Program-made: the position numbers and the translations under genes
Part shown: piece after piece, positions 1 through 6,196 of the stretch
How positions within the stretch are numbered: position 1 is the stretch's first letter
How the letters are laid out: each line of letters opens with the position of its first letter
The notes under the pieces: model-generated
The model's input: the letters and a program-made list of their open reading frames with translations, nothing else
Databases searched by the model: none
Told to the model about the DNA's origin: nothing
Assembly: GCA_030840415.1 (NCBI GenBank)
Contig: JAVEEO010000484.1
Location: forward strand, 1 to 6,396
Reading direction: 5' to 3'
DNA length: 6,396 nt
Origin: Pseudonocardiales bacterium
GTDB lineage: Bacteria > Actinomycetota > Actinomycetes > Mycobacteriales > Jatrophihabitantaceae

Positions 1-2
1 CC

Positions 3-566
3 GGGGCCGAATCGCCACAACCGGCGCGGCAGGCCCCGACGATTTCGGTCGCTTCGCTGCCGGTTGGCGGCGACACCGACCAGGACGGCGCCCGTCAGTG
101 TGGCCACGTCAGCCTGATCGTGCACAACGAGCTGCCGAAGGGCATTTCGGTCTCCATCGACTCGATCGGCTTGAGCCGAAAGGACATCTTCACGCTTGGC
201 GGCGATCTCTGTGCACCGGACTCACCACCATGCACGACCGCGTGGATGTGGACCACGGACACCGCCAACCGGCAGTGCACGGTCGCGGTCACCCAAGTCA
301 CCGACTCCGCGGAGCCGGTGGCGCTCGTCCTGACCGGGACGGTGCACTGCCCGGACCAGAGTGCGTGCGATGACGTCCAGCACAGTTTCGACGCCAACGG
401 CTCCAACACCCGGATCCAGTTCACGCCGTCGCTCGGGGTGGTGTCCGGCGGCTCGGCCTCGGCATCGGCTGGTAGCCCAGCGGCGTCGCCATCGGATACC
501 GGACCCAGCCCGGCCGCCTCGCCCGAGTCGTCCACCACCGCCGAGGCGTCGACGAGCGGCAGTTGA
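3..566 (+). CDS. Secreted or surface six-cysteine protein, 5'-truncated by the window edge
   Basis: I do not recognise a named family. The reading frame is open from the window edge to a TGA at 564-566, giving 187 residues of the C-terminal part; the true start lies upstream. The visible part opens with a Pro/Ala/Gln-rich stretch that looks like a linker after a missing signal peptide or membrane anchor. A compact domain follows (fragment residues about 30-145) with six cysteines at 33, 70, 77, 92, 116 and 122. An even number of cysteines alternating with Val/Leu/Ile beta-like segments suggests a disulfide-bonded extracytoplasmic beta fold. The last 40 residues are a Ser/Ala/Pro/Thr/Gly tail without aromatic residues, typical of cell-wall-spanning or exported segments. 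The next gene starts 23 bases after this stop on the same strand, so the two probably form one operon. That it is coding is well supported by GC-rich third positions; export is inferred. Confidence 0.72.
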   Translation, partial: GAESPQPARQAPTISVASLPVGGDTDQDGARQCGHVSLIVHNELPKGISVSIDSIGLSRKDIFTLGGDLCAPDSPPCTTAWMWTTDTANRQCTVAVTQVTDSAEPVALVLTGTVHCPDQSACDDVQHSFDANGSNTRIQFTPSLGVVSGGSASASAGSPAASPSDTGPSPAASPESSTTAEASTSGS

Positions 567-577
567 GCATCGGGAAC

Positions 578-584
578 GGAGGAG
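578..584 (+). promoter_or_regulatory. Ribosome binding site GGAGGAG that fixes the start of the membrane protein gene
   Basis: GGAGGAG lies five bases before the GTG at 590. It favours this GTG over the in-frame TTG at 563, which would overlap the preceding stop codon and has no comparable Shine-Dalgarno sequence in front of it. Confidence 0.75.
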
Positions 585-589
585 TTGCC

Positions 590-1534
590 GTGACGGATGA
601 GCCGGCCGACAAGCAGGTCGAACGCTGGCTCGGCGTCGTGACGGCCGTCGCCGCCCCGCTCACCATCCTGAGCGGATTGCTCTTCTACTTCGGCTATGTC
701 TCCTCTCGCGCCCAGTACCAGTACTTCGGGGTGGACGTCGACACCATCGGGCTCAGCACCCAGGACTACGTGATGCGCAGTCCGCAGCCGCTGCTCGTGC
801 CGCTGCTGGTGCTCACCGTGCTTGCCCTGCTTGCGATGCTGGCTCACGCGGCGATCGGCCGGCGGATCCTGGCGGCCGACTCCGAGGACGGCGGCCCGTC
901 GCGAACGGAGCGGTACCGCCAGTTCGCCCGCCGAATCGTCCTGGTGGGGCTGGCTGTGCTGGTCGGCGGGATGGCGCTGCTGCTGTCCTATCCGTACCTG
1001 CGGGAGTGGACCTTGTTCGCCCTCGTCACGCCGGTGCTGATCGCGACCGGGGCGGCGCTGATCGGCTACGGAGGGCGGATCCAGGCCCGGTTGCAACCAC
1101 CACAACTTGGTGATGACATCAGGCGCAGCCATGCACAGACTGACAAATCGCTGCTGACGTTGCGCCGCTACGCCGGTGTCACGCTGGCGGTCGTTCTCGT
1201 CGCGAACATCTTCTGGGCGACCGCGACCATCGCGCAGTGGTCCGGCCGCGGCCTCGCGCAGTACAGCGCCAACCATCTCGACCGGTTGCCGAGCACCATT
1301 CTCGACACCAAGGAACGCCTGTTCCTGCGGTCTCCCGGCATCGAGGAGACTGTGCTGCCGGCCTCGCCCGGTCAGACCTTTCGATACCGCTACCGGCATC
1401 TGCGGCTGCTGATCGAGGGCAAGGACCGGATGTTCCTGGTTCCGGACCGCTGGTCGGCCAGCGACTCGACCCTGATCGTCGCCCTGGACGGCGACGTGCG
1501 GGTGCAGTTTCAGTTCCAGAACGATCCGCCGTGA
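590..1534 (+). CDS. Five-helix membrane protein of an uncharacterised actinobacterial family
   Basis: This is a 314-residue integral membrane protein of unknown function. Hydrophobic segments lie at about residues 14-37, 67-89, 115-133, 139-160 and 194-216. A C-terminal region of roughly 98 residues is soluble and mixed in charge. After the first helix comes the block YFGVDVDTIGLSTQDYVMRS (residues 45-64). From memory, similar Tyr-Phe-Gly...Gly-Leu/Phe-Ser-Thr-Gln-Asp-Tyr...Arg-Ser blocks recur in hypothetical membrane proteins of streptomycetes and relatives. If the N-terminus is cytoplasmic, five helices put this block and the C-terminal domain outside the cell. The strong ribosome site at 578-584 sets the GTG start. 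It directly follows the secreted six-cysteine gene, so the products may act together at the cell surface; that is inference. No catalytic motif is visible. Confidence 0.85.
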   Translation: MTDEPADKQVERWLGVVTAVAAPLTILSGLLFYFGYVSSRAQYQYFGVDVDTIGLSTQDYVMRSPQPLLVPLLVLTVLALLAMLAHAAIGRRILAADSEDGGPSRTERYRQFARRIVLVGLAVLVGGMALLLSYPYLREWTLFALVTPVLIATGAALIGYGGRIQARLQPPQLGDDIRRSHAQTDKSLLTLRRYAGVTLAVVLVANIFWATATIAQWSGRGLAQYSANHLDRLPSTILDTKERLFLRSPGIEETVLPASPGQTFRYRYRHLRLLIEGKDRMFLVPDRWSASDSTLIVALDGDVRVQFQFQNDPP

Positions 1535-1578
1535 GCCGGCTCCGGCTGGCATGCCGGGCGATTCACTGAAACCGGTTT
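1534..1578. other. Intergenic inverted repeats after the membrane protein gene
   Basis: AGCCGG (1534-1539) and CCGGCT (1542-1547) form a tight inverted repeat at the stop codon. CCGGC (1542-1546) can alternatively pair with GCCGG (1553-1557). A separate perfect 10-base palindrome, AAACCGGTTT, sits at 1569-1578. The first repeats could be a weak terminator and the palindrome could be a protein-binding site for the next gene. There is no U-rich tract, so termination is uncertain. Confidence 0.25.
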
Positions 1579-1696
1579 GCAACGTCGGACTCGGCGGATC
1601 GGCAGTACGGTGGCGTCATCGAATGCTGCGATGCGCATGTCAGAAGCCTGGTGATCAACCATGCAGCTACACAGAAGGCCAGCTGAGGACGAGGGC

Positions 1697-1933
1697 TTGA
1701 AGCCGATCGGCCGGTTGCAGGGCACCCTGTTGCGGATCTGGGGCCCGTCCGACTCCTGGGACAACCCGCTGGTCGGAACGAGGTATGACCCGGCGCTACG
1801 GAACAAACGCCAACACGACGACCTCGAGTACCGACGGCAACGGTGGGAGCAGCGCAAGCAGCGCTGGGACGAGCGGTTGCACGGGCACTCGGTGGATGAC
1901 CGTCCGCCGGCCCCCGAGCATCCGGACGAATGA
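1697..1933 (+). CDS. Small basic Trp/Arg/Gln-rich hypothetical protein
   Basis: This encodes about 78 residues of unknown function. The N-terminal half contains the block WGPSDSWDNPLVGTRYDP. The C-terminal half is highly charged and probably helical, with two adjacent seven-residue repeats (RRQRWEQ, RKQRWDE), then a Pro-rich acidic end. I prefer the TTG at 1697 because GAGG (1685-1688) sits eight bases upstream and the GC-rich third-position pattern begins there. The alternative ATG at 1661 adds 12 residues, several with codons atypical of this genome (CTA, AGA, AGG, CCA, GCT), and has a poor ribosome site. The protein has no signal peptide or membrane segment, so it is probably cytoplasmic. 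It converges with priA. It is free-standing, and the context gives no clue to its role. Confidence 0.55.
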   Translation: MKPIGRLQGTLLRIWGPSDSWDNPLVGTRYDPALRNKRQHDDLEYRRQRWEQRKQRWDERLHGHSVDDRPPAPEHPDE

Positions 1934-2014
1934 GCACTTGACCTCCGGCAGACCGGCGTCGCATCGCCCGATGAGACTTCGATTGGCTCGCCTCAGAGAG
2001 CAAAGCCGACCGTC

Positions 2015-2056
2015 TTATTGCCCGCTAGAAGAGTTTTATTGTCCGCTAGAAGAGTT
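2015..2056. repeat. 21-base tandem duplication over the priA stop codon
   Basis: Units 2015-2035 and 2036-2056 are adjacent and identical except for one C/T difference at 2021/2042. Each contains CCGCTAGAAGAGTT or its C/T variant and is visibly richer in A/T than the surrounding sequence. The second unit carries the last codons and the TAG of priA (complement of CTA, 2046-2048). The first unit lies just downstream of the gene and repeats the same Leu-Phe-stop stretch in the same frame, because the unit is a multiple of three. Confidence 0.9.
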
Positions 2057-4103
2057 CCAGGGGATCGAGGACCACCCGGACCGGGCCGCCGGACTTGCGG
2101 GCCGAGCGGACCGCTGCCGCCGCATGCAGCGCCTCGGCCAGCGCCACCCCGTCCGGACGGGGCACCCGCAGCAGGCTGCGCACCTGCTCCCCCGGCTGAG
2201 CGCCGCGACTCGGCGCCACCGGCACCGAACCCAGCTCCTCGGCCGAGTCCGGCAACTGGCTCAGCGACAGCAGCTCGGCGACGTCGGCCGGGGCCCCGAT
2301 CAAGGCCGCCATCCGGCCGACCGGCGGGAAGTGCAGCTCGCGCCGGTCGGCCAGTTCACGCTCGGCGTGGCCGGCCGGATCCCACCGCAGCAGCGCCTGC
2401 ACCACCGGCAGCGAGGCATCCGCGCCCACGATCACCGTTCCGTCGCCGCGCACCAGGGCCGCCGCGTTCGCCCAGCGCCGCAGCGCCTCCTCTGCCGCCC
2501 GCAGGTCCGGCCGCGACAGCAACGCCCAGCCGTCCAACAGCAGCGCCGCCCCGTAGCCGTCCGGGGCGACCGGCTCCGCGCCCGGGGTGGCCACCACCAG
2601 CGCCGGGCCGGCCGGGATGTCGGCCAGCACCGCGTCCCCGGCACTGGTGCGCAACACCACCCCCGGAAACGCCCGGCCCAGCTCCTCGGCGGTGCGCGCC
2701 GAGCCGACCACCGTCGCCCGCAGCCGGCCCTCGCCGCAGCTCGGGCAACGCCAGTCCGCCGCCGGCCGGCCGCACCACCGGCAGGACGGCACCTGCTGCC
2801 GGCCGGTCGCCGCCAGCGGCCCGGCACAGTGCCCGCAGCGCGCCGGCGTCCGGTCCCGGGCACAGGCCAGCGCCGGAGCGTAGCCGCGCCGGGGCACCTG
2901 CACCAGCACCGGATGGCCCGCTGCCAGCGCTGTCCGGGCGGCCCGGAAGGCCAGCGCCGGCAACCGCGCCAGCCGGGCTGCCGGGTCGCGTTCGAGTTCC
3001 ACGTCGTCGCCGAGCGCCACGATCCGGGGGGTGGCGGCCCGCAGCACCGCCCGGTCGGCCACGATCGGCTGGGCCCAGCCCGACTCCACCAGCAGCGCCG
3101 CCTCGGCGGTCCGGCCGAAGCCGCCGACCAGCAGCGCCGCCCCGGTCATCGAGGCCCGCAGCACCGCGACGTCGCGGGCATGCGGGTAGGGTGCCCGCGG
3201 CTCGGCGTGCAGGTCGTCGCCGTCGTCCCAGATCACCACCAGCCCCAGGTCGGCCACCGGCGCGAACACCGCCGCCCGGGTGCCCAGCACCGCCCGCACC
3301 GTCCCGCGGCGCACCGCCAACCAGCGCCGGTACCGGGCCTCCGGGCCGAGGTCGGCGCTCAACACCACGTGTGCGCCCTTGGCCAGCACCGCCTGCAGCG
3401 CCTGGTCGACCCGGGCGGCGTCCCGGACGTCGGGCACCACCACCAGCACGCCCCGGCCCCCGGCGAGCGTTGCCTGCGTCACCTCGGCGATCCGGGCCGG
3501 CCAGTCCTCCCCCGGCACCGCGTTCCACACCGCGCGCACTCCCCGGCCGGCCCGCACCGCGGCCAGGTAGGCCGCGCCGGCCCGGTAGCGCGCCCAGCCG
3601 GCCGGATCGGGTGGCGCCGGCGCGGCGGCCGCCTCGACCGGTGCCGCCGACTCGGCCCGGGCGTGCCGGGGTGGCACCGCCAGCCGCAGCACGTCGGCGA
3701 AGGTGCCGGCCCACCGGTCGGCCACCGTCCGGAACAGTGCGGTGGTCTCGGCCGTCAGCACCGGCTCGTCGCCCACCCCGCGCTCCAGGTAGGACAGCCG
3801 GCCGTCGTGCTCGCTGGCCGCCAGCCGCTGCAGCACCCAGGCGTCGATCAGCCGGCCGGCGAAGCGCACCCGCACCCGCGAGCCCGGCCGGACCGCCTCG
3901 TCCAGCTCGGCCGGCACCAGGTAGTCGAACGGCCGGTCCAGGTGCGGCAGCGGCGAGTCGACCGCCACCCGCGCAACCGGCAGGGTCGCTGCCGGCTGCC
4001 GATCCCGCGGCGGCCGGTCCTTGGCTGGGCGGACCGCCCGGCGGACCGCCACCCGCGCGACCAGCCCAGGCAGGCTGGGGGCTTGGGCTCCATCGGCGGT
4101 CAC
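2046..4103 (-). CDS. priA: Primosomal protein N' (PriA), helicase-motif-less actinobacterial form
   Basis: PriA recognises stalled or abandoned replication forks and directs replisome reloading. This 685-residue protein has the N-terminal fork-binding (3'-DNA-binding) domain at about 41-140 (VARVAVDSPLPHLDRPFDYL). The helicase core that follows is degenerate. No GxGKT/S Walker A occurs where it is expected (around 190-215, which reads VWNAVPGEDWPARIAE instead), and the DEEH box is replaced by WDDGDD (292-297). This is known for actinobacterial PriA, which is regarded as probably not a helicase. The zinc region keeps cysteines at 414, 423, 426, 441, 444, 453 and 456; the eighth expected position, 417, is Asp. 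The C-terminal domain includes YGAALLLDGWALL and LLRWDPAGHAE. The start is the GTG at 4101-4103, the first start codon after an in-frame TAG at 4113-4115, with GGTAGG eight bases upstream. Neither metK nor def/fmt is adjacent. Family assignment is firm. Confidence 0.93.
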   Translation of the reverse strand: MTADGAQAPSLPGLVARVAVRRAVRPAKDRPPRDRQPAATLPVARVAVDSPLPHLDRPFDYLVPAELDEAVRPGSRVRVRFAGRLIDAWVLQRLAASEHDGRLSYLERGVGDEPVLTAETTALFRTVADRWAGTFADVLRLAVPPRHARAESAAPVEAAAAPAPPDPAGWARYRAGAAYLAAVRAGRGVRAVWNAVPGEDWPARIAEVTQATLAGGRGVLVVVPDVRDAARVDQALQAVLAKGAHVVLSADLGPEARYRRWLAVRRGTVRAVLGTRAAVFAPVADLGLVVIWDDGDDLHAEPRAPYPHARDVAVLRASMTGAALLVGGFGRTAEAALLVESGWAQPIVADRAVLRAATPRIVALGDDVELERDPAARLARLPALAFRAARTALAAGHPVLVQVPRRGYAPALACARDRTPARCGHCAGPLAATGRQQVPSCRWCGRPAADWRCPSCGEGRLRATVVGSARTAEELGRAFPGVVLRTSAGDAVLADIPAGPALVVATPGAEPVAPDGYGAALLLDGWALLSRPDLRAAEEALRRWANAAALVRGDGTVIVGADASLPVVQALLRWDPAGHAERELADRRELHFPPVGRMAALIGAPADVAELLSLSQLPDSAEELGSVPVAPSRGAQPGEQVRSLLRVPRPDGVALAEALHAAAAVRSARKSGGPVRVVLDPLELF

Positions 4104-4113
4104 GGCATATGCC
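4104..4113. promoter_or_regulatory. Perfect palindrome GGCATATGCC abutting the priA start codon
   Basis: The ten bases directly before the priA GTG are a perfect palindrome. It would overlap the space between ribosome site and start, or, if the transcript is leaderless, the promoter -10 region. A regulatory role is only a possibility, since palindromes this short occur by chance. Confidence 0.25.
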
Positions 4114-4210
4114 TACCAGCCGCGCCCGACGCTTTCCCACCGAGCATGGTGGCTTTCCCGCGCCCGTGCAGGCTCAGCGTCGGTCCGCGTTCGGCTGGAA
4201 GACGATGTCG

Positions 4211-4264
4211 GCACTCGGGTACCGGAGTTGAGTGCTCGCCACCAACCGATGCGTACAAGAGTGC
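4211..4264. promoter_or_regulatory. Candidate operator/promoter of the kinase-HIRAN operon
   Basis: GCACTC (4211-4216) and GAGTGC (4230-4235) form a perfect inverted pair around a 13-base spacer, and a third GAGTGC lies at 4259-4264. Within the first pair is a 16-base imperfect palindrome (4213-4228: ACTC, G, GGTACC, G, GAGT). A possible -35 TTGAGT (4228-4233) overlaps it, with a weak -10-like TACAAG at 4254-4259, although the 20-base spacing is long. The position, 87 bases or more before the kinase start, would fit autoregulation as seen in hip operons. No HipB is encoded in this window, so the binding protein is unknown. Confidence 0.35.
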
Positions 4265-4286
4265 GTCATGATCAGTGTTCTCTTGC

Positions 4287-4306
4287 CGGCGCGGCTCACA
4301 GCGCCG
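4287..4306 (+). other. Short stem-loop in the leader of the kinase gene
   Basis: CGGCGC (4287-4292) and GCGCCG (4301-4306) pair perfectly around an eight-base loop, 45 bases before the proposed start. It could affect the mRNA leader; no attenuator layout or leader peptide is evident. Confidence 0.25.
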
Positions 4307-4350
4307 ACACGCTTGGTCACGTGCTCCTGGTCCACCGAGAGATGGGCAGA

Positions 4351-5267
4351 ATGTCTGACGTGACGGATCACTGGCCGGTAGTCGATGTTTCGGCTTGGAC
4401 CATTGCAGGCGAGGAGACCCAGGGCCGGCAGCCTCACCAGTGGCTGAGCCACCGATCACGGGAACGCACCTGGTTGTTCAAGCCGGTACGTCCGGGACGG
4501 GTTCGCCCGCTCGGTGAACATATCGCTGAGAAGGCGGCGAGTGAACTCGCCCGGCTTCTGGGCGTTCCTTCCGCTCGCGTCGACCTGGCACACCGAGACG
4601 ACCTAATGGCTGCATCGTCGAGGATGTGCGATGGAGCAAGGGGTTCATGCAGCCCGGCCGAGTGCTGCTCCCCGAAGTCGTCGACGACTACGACCCGGAG
4701 AATCCAGAACGCCGAGGCCACAACGTGGTGAATATCAAGCTTGCCCTCGATCGGTTCGATCCGCCCCCTGAATCACCGACGCCAGCAGGGTTCACTGCGT
4801 TCGACGTGTTCACCGGCTACTTGATCTTCGATGCGTTGATAGCCAACGGAGACAGGCATGACCGCAATTGGGCAGTGCTCCTGCGGCCCCCGGGCCAGCC
4901 CGGACGAGACGCCCTGTGCAGCTCCTATGACCATGCCAGCAGTCTCGGCTTCACACTTTCGGACGGCGAACGGCGCCGTCGTCTGGTCGAAGGCACCGTT
5001 GCAACGTGGGTGCGACGCGGTTACGCCCGTCAATTCGAGCATCGAAGCGGCGAGCGCAGGCAGAACCTGGTCGACCTAGCGCGAGTCGCCGCTGATCTCT
5101 GCCGACCGAATGTGCACGAACATTGGCTCCACGCAGTTCTATCGGTGGACCCTGGGGTTGTGAGATCGATCCTGAACGCGGCCCCTGGCCTCTCCGACGT
5201 CACCCGGGTCTTCACCCAGGAGTTCGTGATGATCAACCAGAGTAGGTTGTCCGATGCCCTCAGCTGA
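4351..5267 (+). pseudogene. HipA-like (HipT-like) Ser/Thr kinase, interrupted by an apparent single-base frameshift
   Basis: Two overlapping frames together make one kinase of about 305 residues, a normal length for short HipA-like kinases without their own N-terminal subdomain. The first part (4351 to about 4602) has WLFKP with the probable ATP-binding Lys44, then GEHIAEKAASELARLLGVP with a likely structural Glu. The frame then shifts by one base near 4602. The second part continues to 5267 with GCIVEDV, GHNVVNI, the catalytic loop NGDRHDRNWAVL (Asp at 4851-4853, Asn at 4866-4868) and the metal-binding SYDHASSLG (Asp at 4929-4931). Without correction, the first frame runs into unrelated residues and stops at 4731. 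An added base restores continuity of the expected HRDD-x-NGC motif. I chose ATG 4351; ATG 4342 and GTG 4360 are in-frame alternatives. The downstream HIRAN gene overlaps its stop. It may be a real broken toxin, a sequencing error or, less likely, recoding. Confidence 0.82.
5241..5246 (+). promoter_or_regulatory. Ribosome binding site AGTAGG inside the kinase 3' end
   Basis: AGTAGG lies seven bases before the ATG at 5254 and within the kinase coding sequence. Together with the 14-base overlap of the two genes, it points to translational coupling and supports ATG 5254 as the start. Confidence 0.55.
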
Positions 5268-6039
5268 GCTGACGCGGAGCGCAATCGGCGCCGCGCATCG
5301 CACACGGCGCTTCGCCGTTGCCTGGCGAAACACCTCTCTGGGACTCATCGCCCCGGTAGGGGTTCTCGATCATGACAGTCTGGGCTATCGCTTCGAGTAC
5401 CTCCGCAACGTCGACCAGGTTCCGGACTTCCGGCCGTTTCTTGGCTTCCCGAACCTCGATTGGGCGTACGAATCGCAGCGTCTCTGGCCGTTCTTCGACC
5501 TGCGCGTGATGGACCCGAAACGTCCTGATTACGAAAGCTATGTCGCCCGTCTTGGGTTGCCGCCCACCGCGTCCCGCCTCGACGTGCTGAGCCGAAGCGG
5601 AGGAGAGCAGAAGGGTGACAGCGTCTACCTAGCCGAAGAACCGCAGATCTCCGAGGACGGCGCCACCGAGGCCACCTTCTTGGTCCGCGGCGTGAGCTAT
5701 GCGATTCGCGAGTACTCCAGCGCCGGCAGCGCTTCCCAACTGCGGTCGGGAGATCAATTGACGATCGAGTCCGACCCAGATAATCCGGTCAATGCTCAGG
5801 CCATGCTGTTGGTCACCCGCACCGGAGCGCGGGTCGGCTGGGTTCCAGACTTACTGATCCCCTATGCACACGCAGTCGGCTCCGGCGGTAGCGCCGAGGT
5901 AACAGTGGTGCAGAACAACGGTCCCAACTCACCATGGCACTTGCGCCTTCTCGTACGACTCGCGGGACAAGTGTCTCCTGGCTTGCCCATCTTCACCGGT
6001 GAGGACTGGCCACCGCTGCGGCTCGTACCTGGCGTGTGA
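5254..6039 (+). CDS. HipA N-terminal (HipS-like) domain fused to a HIRAN domain; candidate antitoxin
   Basis: This is a 261-residue two-domain protein. Residues about 28-130 match the HipA N-terminal subdomain: VGVLDHDSLGYRFEY, then RPFLGFP, then RLWPFFDLRVMDP, then LDVLSRSGG...GDSVYLAEEP. The order parallels VGEL..G.HTFKY, FFDNLLP and DLL..G...G in E. coli HipA. Residues about 140-236 form a HIRAN domain: TFLVRGVSYA, GDQLTIESDPDNPVNAQAMLL and GARVGWVPDLLIPY, the classic G-D-x-L, DPxNPxxxxA and VGxVP signatures. Known HIRAN domains (HLTF/Rad5 type) bind DNA ends or damaged DNA. In HipBST systems a free-standing HipA N-terminal domain (HipS) neutralises the kinase HipT. I infer that this protein restrains the kinase encoded just upstream and may be released by a DNA signal. 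It has no signal peptide or membrane segment, so it acts in the cytoplasm. The frame is intact, unlike its partner. The function is inferred; the domain calls are fairly secure. Confidence 0.85.
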   Translation: MPSAELTRSAIGAAHRTRRFAVAWRNTSLGLIAPVGVLDHDSLGYRFEYLRNVDQVPDFRPFLGFPNLDWAYESQRLWPFFDLRVMDPKRPDYESYVARLGLPPTASRLDVLSRSGGEQKGDSVYLAEEPQISEDGATEATFLVRGVSYAIREYSSAGSASQLRSGDQLTIESDPDNPVNAQAMLLVTRTGARVGWVPDLLIPYAHAVGSGGSAEVTVVQNNGPNSPWHLRLLVRLAGQVSPGLPIFTGEDWPPLRLVPGV

Positions 6040-6133
6040 ATGGCCGGTAGAGTGTGGTCAGCGCACCTGATGCGGCCGCTGAAACAAGCGGCTTCGGAAC
6101 CAGCGTTGGGATGGCCGAGAGGCCTGCGCCTAG

Positions 6134-6181
6134 TCGAAGGGCTCTGGCCTCGCCGACCGGCTGAGGCCGGAGCCCTGTCGA
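6134..6181. terminator. Long stem-loop, probable (bidirectional) transcription terminator
   Basis: GGGCTCTGGCCTC (6139-6151) pairs over 13 positions, with one G-T, with GAGGCCGGAGCCC (6163-6175) around an 11-base loop. An A-T pair and a TCGA/TCGA pair (6134-6137, 6178-6181), with one bulged G, extend it to about 18 pairs. It lies 95 bases after the HIRAN stop and 36 bases beyond the possible convergent stop at 6217. No long U-tract is present, as is common for actinobacterial terminators. Confidence 0.6.
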
Positions 6182-6196
6182 GGAACAGACCCGACG

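Noticed and set aside
95..1582. Long open frame on the - strand opposite the cysteine-rich and membrane protein genes
   Set aside because: It is antisense to two well-supported genes. Its product is low in hydrophobic residues and rich in Arg/Gln/His/Asp, typical of a mirror frame in GC-rich DNA.
1934..2014. Terminator between the small gene and priA
   Set aside because: Only weak pairings (CATCG/CGATG, GGCT/AGCC) were found, too short to call.
2015..2056. CRISPR-like or attachment-site interpretation of the 21-base repeats
   Set aside because: There are only two units with no spacers between them, and no integrase or cas gene is in the window.
2356..4140. 594-codon - strand frame overlapping priA in another phase
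   Set aside because: The product is almost only Gly/Ala/Arg/Pro, a phase shadow of priA.
1785..4271. Very long + strand frames (828 and 737 codons) across the priA region
   Set aside because: They lie opposite priA, whose family is certain. Their products are Arg/Pro/Ala/Gln repeats with no domain signal.
4590..4610. Programmed -1 ribosomal frameshifting in the kinase gene
   Set aside because: No slippery heptamer or clear downstream pseudoknot was seen at the junction; a deletion or sequencing error is simpler.
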